Assembly (NCBI GenBank): GCA_933228675.1
Contig: OW121741.1
Location: forward strand, 21,628,701-21,692,700
Origin: Stomorhina lunata
Lineage: Eukaryota > Arthropoda > Insecta > Diptera > Rhiniidae
Direction of reading: 5' to 3'
DNA length: 64,000 nucleotides
The translations under genes were made by a program, and so were the position numbers. The notes below the pieces were generated by a model that searched no databases, was not told the origin of the DNA, and saw only the letters and a list, made by a program, of their open reading frames with translations. Of this stretch, positions 43,235-55,429 are shown piece by piece (position 1 is the stretch's first letter; each line of letters opens with the position of its first letter).

Positions 43235-46200
43235 AATTATTTTTCTATAGAAAATTTTCTTTACAAAATTTGTTTATAGAAAATTTTCGATATAAAATTT
43301 TTTTATAGAAAATTTTCAATATAAAATTTTTTTATAGAAAATTTTCAATATAAAATTTTCGTTACAAAATTTTCTATAGAAGATTTTCGTTTTAAAAGAT
43401 TTAATAGAAAATTTTTGTTTTAAAATTTTTAATAAAAAATTTTTGGTACAAAATTTTTTTGCAGAAAGTTTTCGGTACAAAATTTTTCAATAGAAAATTT
43501 TCGGTAAAAAAATTTTTCTATAGAAAATTTTCGGTAAAAAAATTTTCTATAGAAAATTTTCGGTAAAAAAATTTTCTATAGAAAATTTTCGGTAAAAAAA
43601 TTTTCTATAAAAAATTTTCGGTAAAAAAATTTTCTATAGAAAATTTTCGGTAAAAAAATTTTCTATAGAAAATTTTCGGTAAAAAAATTTTCTATAGAAA
43701 ATTTTCGGTATAAAAATTTTCTATAGAAAATTTTCGGTATAAAAATTTTCTATACAAAATTTTCTGTATAAAAATTTTCTATACAAAATTTTCTGTATAA
43801 AAATTTTCTATACAAAATTTTCGGTATAAAAATTTTCTATAGAAAATTTTCGGTATAAAAATTTTCTATAGAAAATTTTCGGTATAAAAATTTTCTATAG
43901 AAAATTTTCGGTATAAAAATTTTCTATATAAAATTTTCGGTATAAAAATTTTCTATAGAAAATTTTCTATAGAAATTTTCTATAGAAAAATTTTTTACCG
44001 AAAATTTTCGGTAAAAAAATTTTCTATAGAAAATTTTCGGTAAAAAAATTTTCTATAGAAATTTTTCGGTAAAAAAATTTTCTATAGAAAATTTTCGGTA
44101 AAAAAATTTTCTATAGAAAATTTTCGGTAAAAAAATTTTCTATAGAAAATTTTCGGTAAAAAAATTTTCTATAGAAAATTTTCGGTAAAAAATTTTCTAT
44201 AGAAAATTTTCGGTAAAAAAATTTTCTATAGAAAATTTTCGGTAAAAAAATTTTCTATAGAAAATTTTCGGTAAAAAAATTTTCTATAGAAAATTTTCGG
44301 TAAAAAAATTTTCTATAGAAAATTTTCGGTAAAAAAATTTTCTATAGAAAATTTTCGGTAAAAAAATTTTCTATAGAAAATTTTCGGTCAAAAAATTTTC
44401 TATAGAAAATTTTCGGTCAAAAAATTTTCTATAGAAAATTTTCGGTCAAAAAATTTTCTATAGAAAATTTTCGGTAAAAAAATTTTCTATAGAAAATTTT
44501 CGGTCAAAAAATTTTCTATAGAAAATTTTCGGTAAAAAAATTTTCTATAGAAAATTTTCGGTAAAAAAATTTTCTATAGAAAATTTTCGGTAAAAAAATT
44601 TTCTATAGAAAATTTTCGGTAAAAAAATTTTCTATAGAAAATTTTCGGTAAAAAAATTTTCTATAGAAAATTTTCGGTAAAAAAATTTTCTATAGAAAAT
44701 TTTCGGTAAAAAAATTTTCTATAGAAAATTTTCGGTAAAAAAATTTTCTATAGAAAATTTTCGGTAAAAAAATTTTCTATAGAAAATTTTCGGTAAAAAA
44801 ATTTTCTATAGAAAATTTTCGGTGAAAAAATTTTCTATAGAAAATTTTCGGTGAAAAAATTTTCTATAGAAAATTTTCGGTGAAAAAATTTTCTATAGAA
44901 AATTTTCGGTGAAAAAATTTTCTATAGAAAATTTTCGGTGAAAAAATTTTCTATAGAAAATTTTCGGTGAAAAAATTTTCTATAGAAAATTTTCGGTGAA
45001 AAAATTTTCTATAGAAAATTTTCGGTGAAAAAATTTTCTATAGAAAATTTTCGGTGAAAAAATTTTCTATAGAAAATTTTCGGTAAAAAAATTTTCTATA
45101 GAAAATTTTCTGAAAAAAAATTTTCTATAGAAAATTTTCGGTAAAAAAATTTTCTATAGAAAATTTTCGGTAAAAAAATTTTCTATAGAAAATTTTCGGT
45201 AAAAAAATTTTCTATAGAAAATTTTCGGTAAAAAAATTTTCTATAGAAAATTTTCGGTAAAAAAATTTTCTATAGAAAATTTTCGGTAAAAAAATTTTCT
45301 ATAGAAAATTTTCGGTAAAAAAATTTTCTATAGAAAATTTTCGGTAAAAAAATTTTCTATAGAAAATTTTCGGTAAATAAATTTTCTATAGAAAATTTTC
45401 GGTAAAAAAATTTTCTATAGAAAATTTTCGGTAAAAAAATTTTCTATAGAAAATTTTCGGTAAAAAAATTTTCTATAGAAAATTTTCGGTAAAAAAATTT
45501 TCTATAGAAAATTTTCGGTAAAAAAATTTTCTATAGAAAATTTTCGGTAAAAAAATTTTCTATAGAAAATTTTCGGTAAAAAAATTTTCTATAGAAAATT
45601 TTCGGTAAAAAAATTTTCTATAGAAAATTTTCGGTAAAAAAATTTTCTATAGAAAATTTTCGGTAAAAAAATTTTCTATAGAAAATTTTCGGTAAAAAAA
45701 TTTTCTATAGAAAATTTTCGGTAAAAAAATTTTCTATAGAAAATTTTCGGTAAAAAAATTTTCTATAGAAAATTTTCGATAAAAAAATTTTCGGTAAAAA
45801 AATTTTCTATAGAAAATTTTCGGTAAAAAAATTTTCTATGGAAAATTTTCGGTAAAAAAATTTTCTATAGAAAATTTTCGGTAAAAAAATTTTCTATAGA
45901 AAATTTTCGGTAAAAAAATTTTCTATAGAAAATTTTCGGTAAAAAAATTTTCTATAGAAAATTTTCGGTAAAAAAATTTTCTATAGAAAATTTTCGGTAA
46001 AAAAATTTTCTATAGAAAATTTTCGATAAAAAAATTTTCGGTAAAAAAATTTTCTATAGAAAATTTTCGGTAAAAAAATTTTCTATAGAAAATTTTCGGT
46101 AAAAAAATTTTCTATAGAAAATTTTCGATAAAAAAATTTTCGGTAAAAAAATTTTCTATAGAAAATTTTCGGTAAAAAAATTTTCTATAGAAAATTTTCG

Positions 46201-49200
46201 GTAAAAAAATTTTCTATAAAAAATTTTCGGTAAAAAAATTTTCTATAGAAAATTTTCGGTAAAAAAATTTTCTATAGAAAATTTTCGGTAAAAAAATTTT
46301 CTATAGAAAATTTTCGGTATAAAAATTTTCTATAGAAAATTTTCGGTATAAAAATTTTCTATACAAAATTTTCTGTATAAAAATTTTCTATACAAAATTT
46401 TCTGTATAAAAATTTTCTATACAAAATTTTCGGTATAAAAATTTTCTATAGAAAATTTTCGGTATAAAAATTTTCTATAGAAAATTTTCGGTATAAAAAT
46501 TTTCTATAGAAAATTTTCGGTATAAAAATTTTCTATATAAAATTTTCGGTATAAAAATTTTCTATAGAAAATTTTCTATAGAAATTTTCTATAGAAAAAT
46601 TTTTTACCGAAAATTTTCGGTAAAAAAATTTTCTATAGAAAATTTTCGGTAAAAAAATTTTCTATAGAAATTTTTCGGTAAAAAAATTTTCTATAGAAAA
46701 TTTTCGGTAAAAAAATTTTCTATAGAAAATTTTCGGTAAAAAAATTTTCTATAGAAAATTTTCGGTAAAAAATTTTCTATAGAAAATTTTCGGTAAAAAA
46801 ATTTTCTATAGAAAATTTTCGGTAAAAAAATTTTCTATAGAAAATTTTCGGTAAAAAAATTTTCTATAGAAAATTTTCGGTAAAAAAATTTTCTATAGAA
46901 AATTTTCGGTAAAAAAATTTTCTATAGAAAATTTTCGGTAAAAAAATTTTCTATAGAAAATTTTCGGTCAAAAAATTTTCTATAGAAAATTTTCGGTCAA
47001 AAAATTTTCTATAGAAAATTTTCGGTAAAAAAATTTTCTATAGAAAATTTTCGGTCAAAAAATTTTCTATAGAAAATTTTCGGTAAAAAAATTTTCTATA
47101 GAAAATTTTCGGTAAAAAAATTTTCTATAGAAAATTTTCGGTAAAAAAATTTTCTATAGAAAATTTTCGGTAAAAAAATTTTCTATAGAAAATTTTCGGT
47201 AAAAAAATTTTCTATAGAAAATTTTCGGTAAAAAAATTTTCTATAGAAAATTTTCGGTAAAAAAATTTTCTATAGAAAATTTTCGGTAAAAAAATTTTCT
47301 ATAGAAAATTTTCGGTGAAAAAATTTTCTATAGAAAATTTTCGGTGAAAAAATTTTCTATAGAAAATTTTCGGTGAAAAAATTTTCTATAGAAAATTTTC
47401 GGTGAAAAAATTTTCTATAGAAAATTTTCGGTGAAAAAATTTTCTATAGAAAATTTTCGGTGAAAAAATTTTCTATAGAAAATTTTCGGTGAAAAAATTT
47501 TCTATAGAAAATTTTCGGTGAAAAAATTTTCTATAGAAAATTTTCGGTAAAAAAATTTTCTATAGAAAATTTTCTGAAAAAAAATTTTCTATAGAAAATT
47601 TTCGGTAAAAAAATTTTCTATAGAAAATTTTCGGTAAAAAAATTTTCTATAGAAAATTTTCGGTAAAAAAATTTTCTATAGAAAATTTTCGGTAAAAAAA
47701 TTTTCTATAGAAAATTTTCGGTAAAAAAATTTTCTATAGAAAATTTTCGGTAAAAAAATTTTCTATAGAAAATTTTCGGTAAAAAAATTTTCTATAGAAA
47801 ATTTTCGGTAAATAAATTTTCTATAGAAAATTTTCGGTAAAAAAATTTTCTATAGAAAATTTTCGGTAAAAAAATTTTCTATAGAAAATTTTCGGTAAAA
47901 AAATTTTCTATAGAAAATTTTCGGTAAAAAAATTTTCTATAGAAAATTTTCGGTAAAAAAATTTTCTATAGAAAATTTTCGGTAAAAAAATTTTCTATAG
48001 AAAATTTTCGGTAAAAAAATTTTCTATAGAAAATTTTCGGTAAAAAAATTTTCTATAGAAAATTTTCGGTAAAAAAATTTTCTATAGAAAATTTTCGGTA
48101 AAAAAATTTTCTATAGAAAATTTTCGGTAAAAAAATTTTCTATAGAAAATTTTCGGTAAAAAAATTTTCTATAGAAAATTTTCGGTAAAAAAATTTTCTA
48201 TAGAAAATTTTCGGTAAAAAAATTTTCTATAGAAAATTTTCGGTAAAAAAATTTTCTATAGAAAATTTTCGGTAAAAAAATTTTCTATAGAAAATTTTCG
48301 GTAAATAAATTTTCTATAGAAAATTTTCGGTAAAAAAATTTTCTATAGAAAATTTTCGGTAAAAAAATTTTCTATAGAAAATTTTCGGTAAAAAAATTTT
48401 CTATAGAAAATTTTCGGTAAAAAAATTTTCTATAGAAAATTTTCGGTAAAAAAATTTTCTATAGAAAATTTTCGGTAAAAAAATTTTCTATAGAAAATTT
48501 TCGGTAAAAAAATTTTCTATAGAAAATTTTCGGTAAAAAAATTTTCTATAGAAAATTTTCGGTAAAAAAATTTTCTATAGAAAATTTTCGGTAAAAAAAT
48601 TTTCTATAGAAAATTTTCGGTAAAAAAATTTTCTATAGAAAATTTTCGGTAAAAAAATTTTCTATAAAAAATTTTCGGTAAAAAAATTTTCTATAGAAAA
48701 TTTTCAGTAAAAAAATTTTCTATAGAAAATTTTCGGTAAAAAAATTTTCTATAGAAAATTTTCGGTAAAAAAATTTTCTATAGAAAATTTTCGGTAAAAA
48801 AATTTTCTATAGAAAATTTTCGGTAAAAAAATTTTCTATAGAAAATTTTCGATAAAAAAATTTTCGGTAAAAAAATTTTCTATAGAAAATTTTCGGTAAA
48901 AAAATTTTCTATAGAAAATTTTCGGTAAAAAAATTTTCTATAGAAAATTTTCGGTAAAAAAATTTTCTATAGAAAATTTTCGGTAAAAATATTTTCTATA
49001 GAAAATTTTCGGTAAAAAATTTTCTATACAAAATTTTCGGTAAAAAAATTTTCTATACAAAATTTTTCTATAAAAAATTTTTTATATGCAATTTTTCTAT
49101 AGAAAATTTTGGATGGCAAATTTTTCTATAGAAAATTTTCTATACAAAATTTTCTAAAGAAAATTTTCGATACAAAATATTTCTATAGAAAATTTTCGAT

Positions 49201-49290
49201 ACAAAATTTTTCTATAGAAAATTTTCGATACAAAATTTTTCTATAGAAAATTTTCGATATAAAATTTTTCTATAAAAAATTTTTGTTACA
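43235..49290. repeat. 6-kb array of palindromic 29-bp minisatellite units
   Basis: About 200 units with an exact 29-bp period in the core (43500-49010). Each unit is a perfect 22-bp palindrome, A4T4-CTATAG-A4T4, plus the spacer CGGTAAA. Variants mark lineages: CGGTCAA near 44386-44502 and 46966-47053, CGGTGAA near 44822-45060 and 47314-47540, TTCTGAAA at 45111 and 47575, and a rare TTTTTTACCG junction at 43991 and 46600. Edges (43235-43500, 49020-49290) are diverged. Reading frames are absent. The array is thus homogenised in its middle and contains a higher-order duplication. Confidence 0.97.
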
Positions 49291-50099
49291 AAATAATCGT
49301 TTTGAACTTATTTTACTCTGTTTGCTCATTAAACGCAACTGCAAATATAATTACAAAATTAAACGCATTTTAAATTTAATTTCACAGCAAATTGACAAAA
49401 ATTTAATTGGCGATAATTAACTTAAAACATTTTAGCATTAAACCGTCAGCAAAAATCGTTAATATATACGGAAGAATATAAAATGTCTATAGCAAATAAA
49501 AAATCCCAACATAAAAAAATTCAAAAATTAAAAGTTTTTTTTTTTAATAATATTTATGCAGGATCATTTTGTGTCTTAAAATTTGGCAGGTGCTGAAAGT
49601 TATATTAAGCAAAAATCATTTCAATGTATTATATTTATCTAGAGCAGCCTAGGGCAAAAAATTCATAAGCTATCACAAGTTATAGGAAAATAAATTCGGC
49701 CGATAGAATACTTCCACTCTCCAGCTCGTTTGCAAACTCTCCCCATCAAATTCCACCATTCGCTATGAATTAGATATACTTAGATTGTTTTCTCTACTGC
49801 TACGTTAGTGCTATCGCAAATTTGTATGGTAAGTGCCCAAAACTGATCTAAAGGGTATATGGCAGCCTATATGGATTCATATGCTATATATAATCTAGTT
49901 CATAGCCTAATAAGACAAGGTAATAATAATCGGCTTAAGAAACCTATGAAATGGTTTTAATATTGTTTGTGTCACCTATTAGATATTATGACATGTTAAT
50001 GTGGAGGGTAACCCTTTCATATTAATTCTAAGAAAATGTATAACCTCAATCTGAAGTTTATGGGATTGAATATATTCAGTTCTGCTTTTACGCATTAAT
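49291..50099. other. AT-rich intergenic sequence, no gene seen
   Basis: No coding or repeat signature beyond scattered A/T tracts. Confidence 0.55.
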
Positions 50100-51260
50100 A
50101 TTCATATCGATTGCTTTAATTTGATACCAACACTTGCAAAAGTGCTCCTTCCATAGTTTTAGTAACAGGAGCAGATACAATTGTCAAAACCATCCGTTTG
50201 ATGTTTAACTTTTTGGTAGAATTTACGCCTTTTTTACTCTTATACATCTCAGTTTCCTCAAGCACTCGTCTCTCCATTTCTTTCATTTTTCTTCGGAATA
50301 GGCGTTTAAGTTCCACGCGTAACTACTGACTGCAGAGTTGCCCTGTAGGCTTAATTTTTCTCAACAGTGCCATTGCAGCACTCCTCGTCATACCAAGGGT
50401 TTTTTTGGGAGAAGGGTTTTGGAACCCTAGTATAGATTTTGCAGCAGCTTTCATTGAATTTGTAATTTTTTGCAATTGTGCGCAGACATCGTTTGAATCA
50501 GAAACGTTTTCTCTGACTGATTGAGCTGTTCGTTACGAGTAATCGGTAGCAATTTGATAAGATTTGAGCTTTGTGACGTCGAATTTTCTTTGCGCTTCCG
50601 TCGGTATGTTCCTTGACACACTCAGACGTGTTCTCATCTTGGCTGAAAGAAGGAAATGATCGGAGTTCATATTAGCTCCTCGAATTGAGCGCAAATCCAA
50701 TACACTTGAAGAGTGACTTCCGCCAACTACAATTAATTTATCTGATTTTTTTGTTTTTAGATCAGGATCGCTTTTATAAGATGTGGAAACCTTGTGCTGC
50801 TCACGATCAGGAGACACCCATGTCGCTTTACGGATTGTAAAGTGTGGAAACCTGGTGCTGCTCACGACTATATTGCGCCGCCGGAAAGGAGATCAACCTC
50901 ATACCATTACCAACTGTACGCTCAAAGCACATTTCCCTTTCTATCTTTGCGTTAAAACCACCCAGTATTATATTAACGTCATGATTGGGGCATCTATCAT
51001 AGACTTCCTCAAGTTGATCATAGAAAGATTCTTTAACGTCTGTCAGGCTCAGATGAAAGTATTCAGCTTCGACGCGTATTGTTGCTAACCTTTCACTTAC
51101 TGGGGTGAACCTGGGAACCAAATTTCACATTATTTTGTTCAGCATAAAATCACAACGAAATTCGTTCCTACTTCCATGGTCACCTTTTGGTGTCTTGGCG
51201 ATGCGTCGCGACCCACATTGGTATTTCTTCAAAAATCGAAGTGCAAAAAGTAGAAGGATT
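50100..51260 (-). pseudogene. LINE endonuclease and linker remnant
   Basis: On the minus strand: LVPRFTPVSERLATIRVEAE, then FHLSLTDVKESFYDQLEEVY with DRCPNHDVNIILGGFNAKIE (the endonuclease GDFNAKVG block with Asp changed to Gly). NGMRLISFPAAQYS comes next. After a frameshift: HFTIRKATWVSPDREQHKVS, SSSVLDLRSIRGANMNSDHF and LLSAKMRTRLSVSR (the SDH block with the catalytic Asp-His kept). A linker with PWYDEEC-like sequence and ELKRLFRRKMKEMERRVLEE leads toward the missing polymerase. It is an APE-type LINE endonuclease. Family 2 membership is possible but not shown, because no polymerase is attached. The copy is dead (frameshift plus Asp loss). Confidence 0.85.
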
Positions 51261-51309
51261 GATCCTACAACGATGAAATCTTGCATACTTGTTCAGTTTT
51301 ATATAGATA

Positions 51310-52850
51310 AGAAAAATTTTCGAAATCCGCCCTTGTGAGCCCATTTTTCACCTATTTTTCTTTTTGATGCACAAGTCGCAAAATTCGACAGAACCAGATA
51401 AAATTCGAAACACGTCTATTAATTAATACAAAAAAGAGCTCAACCAATTTTGGTTGAAGTTCGTCGACTCCTTGGGGTACCTGCCTTGGACTCCCATTTT
51501 TCACCTATATTTATTTTCAATGTATAAGTCGGAATTCTCGACAGAATTTAATGAAATTCTACACAAATCTATTAATTAATTAAAAAACGAGCTCTACTAA
51601 TTTTGATTGAAATTCGTCGACTCCTTGGGTTACGTGTCTTGGACCCACATTTTTCACCTATTTTTCTTTTCAATGTACAAGTCGAAATTCTCCACAGAAT
51701 TTGATTAAATTCTATACACTTTTAATTATTAATGTAAAAAAGAGCTCTACTAAATTTAGTTGAAATTCGTTGACTCCTTGGGGTACCTGCCTTTGACTCC
51801 CACTTTCCAACTATTTTTCTTTACAATATACAAGTCTCAATTCTCAACAGAATTTTATGAAATTCGACACACGTCTTTTAATTAACTAAAGAAATAGCCC
51901 TACTAATTTTGGTTGAAATAAGTTGACCCCTTGGGGTACCTGCCTTAGACCCCCATTTTTTCACCTATTTTTCTTTTCAATGTACAAATCGAAATTCTCG
52001 GCAGAATTTGATGAAATTCGATCCACATCTGTTAGTTGATCTAGATAAGAGTTCTACTAATTTTGGTTGAGATCAGTCGACTCCTTGGGGTACCTGTCTT
52101 GGACTCCCATTTTTCACCTATTTTTCTTTTCAGTGTACAAGTTGAAATTCTTCACAAAAATTGACGAAATTCGATAAACGTCTATTAATTAATGCAAAAA
52201 AGAGCTCAACCAATTTTGGTTGAAATTAGTCGACTCCTTGGGGTACCTGCCTTGGACTCCCATTTTTCGCCTAATTTTCTTATTAATGTATAATCCGCAA
52301 TTCTCAACAGAATTTAATGAAATTCGACAAAAATCTAATAATTAACTTAGAAAATAGCTCTTCTAATTTTGGTTGAAATTACTCGACTCCTTGGGGTACC
52401 TGCCTTGGACTCTAATTTTTCATCTATTTTTTCTTTTCAATGCGCAAGTCGCAATTCTCGACAGAATTTGATGAAATTCGATATACTTCTAAAAATTTAT
52501 TCAGAAAAGAGCTCTACTAATTTTAGTTGAAATTAGTCGACTCCTTTGGGTACGTGCCTTGGACCCACATTTTTCACAAATATATTTTTCAATGTACAAG
52601 CCCCAGTTGTCGACAGAATTTAAAAAATAATTTGCGCAGGTCTTTTAATTGATCCAAAAAAGAGTTATGATAATTTTGGTTGAGATCCCTTGACTCTTTG
52701 AGGTACTTGCCTTGGACCCCCATTTTTCACTTATTTTTGTTCTCTATGTATAAGCCGGAATTCTTAACAGAATTTGAGGAAATTCGGCACACGTCTATTA
52801 GTTGACCCAAAAAAGAGCTCTACTAGTTTTGGTTGAAATCTGTCAACTCC
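51310..52850. repeat. ~152-bp satellite array, ten units
   Basis: TTTTTCACCTATTTTTCTTT or variants occur near 51343, 51499, 51650, 51806, 51958, 52110, 52261, 52420, 52571 and 52724, spacing 150-159 bp. Each unit continues with AATGTACAAGTCG, TCTCGACAGAATTTGATGAA, AAAAAGAGCTCTACTAATTT, TGGTTGAAAT and CGACTCCTTGGGGTACCTGC. Units differ by roughly 10-20 percent, so the array is older than the 29-bp array. No coding frame. Confidence 0.95.
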
Positions 52851-53344
52851 AAGTGATCGTGGTCTGATCTCTTTGGTCTTTCGGTCTATCCCCCGAAAGA
52901 AGTTTGTTATACTATACTATCCTTTATACTATCCTTTAAATTAATCTGCATATAAATCAAATTTACTTTCTTAAATCTCAAGTCCACTAGCAAACTACAG
53001 ACACAAATTTAATCATAATTTTTATATATTTTTGTTAAATATGTACGACGCATTTAAATATACATATTTAACAAACAAAAATCCCACAAACAGCAAAATT
53101 AAAAACCAAAAAAACACGAAATTAAACTTTTTTATTGATGCTTAAAAATTTCCAACAATAACGAGAATTGCGCATAAAAAAGAACAACACCCGCAGCTGT
53201 TTCTGAATTAAAATCTCGAGAGACACACAAAAAAACAAACAAGTAGCAGAAACATTAAGTGGAAGCGTTGAAAGAACCTCAACAAAAGCACAGAACCCAG
53301 GTCCCAGACGAAACAGAAAAGTTTGAACCATACGCAACATAAAA

Positions 53345-53463
53345 ATGTTCGATTTTTATGTGTTGCATGCGCTGGCAATAAAAATGCATCCGAATTACAC
53401 GCTGCACTCCTCTCTCGCTAGTTGTGGCTGCACAAAACTTCTGCTAGAGATACTACTTAGGTA
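53345..53463 (+). CDS. Candidate short coding exon, unknown product
   Basis: ATG at 53345 opens MFDFYVLHALAIKMHPNYTL, then HSSLASCGCTKLLLEILL, and meets AG-GTAAAT at 53458-53465, a plausible splice donor; unspliced, the frame ends there at TAA. The segment is less A/T-rich than its surroundings. A possible acceptor, CTTCTTCTCTACAG, lies downstream near 53593-53606, followed by a frame reading KMHEAVQEFSTPEMRARVAV. No family is recognised and chance is a real possibility. Confidence 0.15.
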
Positions 53464-53668
53464 AATTAACCAACAGCAAGAGTTAGAGACGAATGGACAG
53501 ACATTTTTATATCTTTTCCATGTTAAAAACATAAAATGAGGTAGTGCTAGAGTTTTCAACATTATGACGTCATCTTAACAAACATGTTCACCTCCTTCTT
53601 CTCTACAGTCTTTAACATCAGAACAGCACAAAAAATGCATGAGGCAGTGCAAGAGTTTTCAACACCAG

Positions 53669-53744
53669 AAATGAGGGCACGTGTAGCTGTATTTCAAAAA
53701 AAGTTCGGTCATTGAACTTCCTCGAGCTACACATGCCGACATTT
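53669..53744 (+). other. 76-nt imperfect hairpin
   Basis: Stem blocks are AAATG/CATTT, GGCACGTGTAGCT/AGCTACACATGCC (12 of 13 paired) and AAGTTC/GAACTT around a 7-base loop, with an asymmetric internal loop. Size and shape are compatible with a microRNA precursor, but short transposon hairpins look alike. No conservation evidence is available here. Confidence 0.3.
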
Positions 53745-54245
53745 TTTTTGTACGTTCAAGACAACAAACAGCAACTATAAAATACTACAACAATACGACA
53801 ACAGCAAGAACAACAACAATAACTTGCATGAATGTTAAATGGAAACAGCAGAACAGAACACATCTATTCCATACAAATGCATTCACACAACTCATTTATA
53901 CACATACTCACATTAACGACTGCACTTGAAAATAAAACGAATAACCTCCCGTTCTCTTCTTGCTTTGCTATCATCTCCTAGACTCCGCTACGTATACTTA
54001 ATGGATTCGATATGGAGAGGGAGCTTTTTAACAGTTTGAGTATCAGTGTGAGAGTATATATGGGTTTGTATCAGTGTTATCGTTGTGTGACTAATACCAA
54101 AATCGATTCCGATAGCTATCTTATAATTGAGAAAGTGTCTTGCACCGATAACGCATAATATGAATAAAAATAATATGCATAATAACACTGCGGGCACATA
54201 ATACCAGTGCGGACTACATGATACCTGCTTGCCGAGCAAATTTTA

Positions 54246-54360
54246 GAATTCAATGCGCTTAGATCTTGTGCGCATATTCTCCAATTTCGTAGGCCAAGTT
54301 TTAAAAGATTTTACTCTTGGTATTTCCATTGAAGATTCGGACGTTCTCTTTTATCATTAG
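54246..54360 (-). pseudogene. 3' fragment of RTE-like family 2 LINE
   Basis: Matches 4620-4730 in the same orientation: TTGTGCGCATATTCTCCAAT, TTTCGTAGG, TTCCATTGAA and a TTCGGACGTTCTCTTTT-like segment. It covers the region downstream of the C-terminal GHV motif. It ends at a run of 13 G at 54362-54374. Confidence 0.6.
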
Positions 54361-54469
54361 CGGGGGGGGGGGGGTTGTTTTAATTCAAAGCTTCCACAAA
54401 CGATATTTTGATGGTTCTTGTGGGAGAACACACAGCACATGTTTGCTCACTACATTAACAGCCGTTAAC

Positions 54470-55351
54470 GTAGTTTGGGATGCAAATGGGATGCAGTTGT
54501 TGCCTGGGTTTCCGGCTAACAGGTAATAGCTCTATTTAATTCCTATTTACACCTCCTCGTGGTACATCCTAGTTGAAGATGCGGTAAACAACCCTAGGTC
54601 AGGGCTAACGTGTGTGTCTTAGAGCCATTCCGACGTATTTGGTCTAAGGGTCTAAGATAATTGTATTTGGTAAAGTACGAAACTGTAGCGTCTGTTCAGC
54701 ATGTTAGTTGCGGACGTCTGTCTCGGATCGAGCGGCTCGCTTTACAAACATGGCTCTTGTTTTTGGATTCATCATTCATCGACTTAGCACTTACGATGTT
54801 TTAAGCATGGAAAGAAACAGCATTATAGAATATACTACTCCAAGGGGTAATCAAGCGAGAAATCCCCCTGCTACGGCAGCTGGCACAAGGATTTTGGAGG
54901 TGCCTAATCTATGCAAGAACATCCTGATGAATGAAACCAATTCTATCCAAAGAAATCGAACTATAAAAACGCACAAATGCCATTGATAAGCGCCTAAAAA
55001 CCTTTGCAAACAAAGCCTTTATATATGGGGGCCAAATCGAATAAGAAATCAAGATCTACTAAACACTACAAACCAAATCCCTTCTTCTTTAGAGATATGT
55101 CAACGGAAATGGCGATGGATAGGCCACACACTTTGAAGGCCAAATACCAACATTGCTCGACAAGCGCTTCGTTGGAATCTACAAGGAAGCGGCCGTCGTT
55201 TTGGTGCACCTGCTAGAACATGGAGAAGGTCAATTGATACGGAGTTGCAAGCAGCAAACTTCATGGTATCATGTATGCCTAACATCTCGCAATAAAAGGA
55301 TGGTTGAGGCCCTATGCTCCACTGGGAGTCAAGGATAACAGAAGAAGAACG
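54470..55351 (+). mobile_element. LINE-A copy reduced to 5' leader plus 3' end
   Basis: Starts with the family leader (GGGATGCAGTTGTTGCCTGG), then a leader frame with SDRAARFTNMALVFGF, RLSTYDVLSMERNSI, NPPATAAGTRILEVPNLCKN and ILMNETNSI (54708-54950). At about 54955 it jumps to the C-terminal region (AAACGCACAAATGCCAT, then DKRFVGIYKE-like sequence). It ends with VEALCSTGSQG and GGATAACAGAAGAAGAA at 55351. Endonuclease and reverse transcriptase are entirely missing. The leader frame is comparatively intact. Confidence 0.8.
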
Positions 55352-55429
55352 TAGTTACCCTGTCATTCATTTGTCTATAGGCCAATTCATTTAACTATAG
55401 GCCAAGCATATCAATTCCAAGAAGCAAAC

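Larger units (their letters stand above)
52851..54245. other. Non-repetitive stretch with hairpins and candidate short frames
   Basis: The longest stretch of this window without recognisable element sequence apart from the AT-rich deserts. It has CAACAACAA-type tracts (53780-53820), as often seen near fly gene 5' regions. It also has a perfect CATAAAAAT/ATTTTTATG hairpin at 53338-53360, a pre-miRNA-sized hairpin at 53669-53744, and a minus-strand frame at 53988-54239 with one hydrophobic segment (YYVPAVLLCILFLFILCVIG). None is proven to be expressed. Confidence 0.4.

Noticed and set aside
43235..49290. CRISPR array (regular 29-bp repeats)
   Set aside because: There are no unique spacers: the 7-bp spacer is also repeated, and the context is eukaryotic.
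53988..54239. Single-pass membrane protein of 83 residues, minus strand
   Set aside because: One hydrophobic stretch in an isolated short frame with no homology or splice support; kept only as a remark.
55004..55216. 70-codon plus-strand gene at 55.0 kb
   Set aside because: Out of frame with the true LINE-A C-terminal reading (GHTL-type block); it is a frame shadow.
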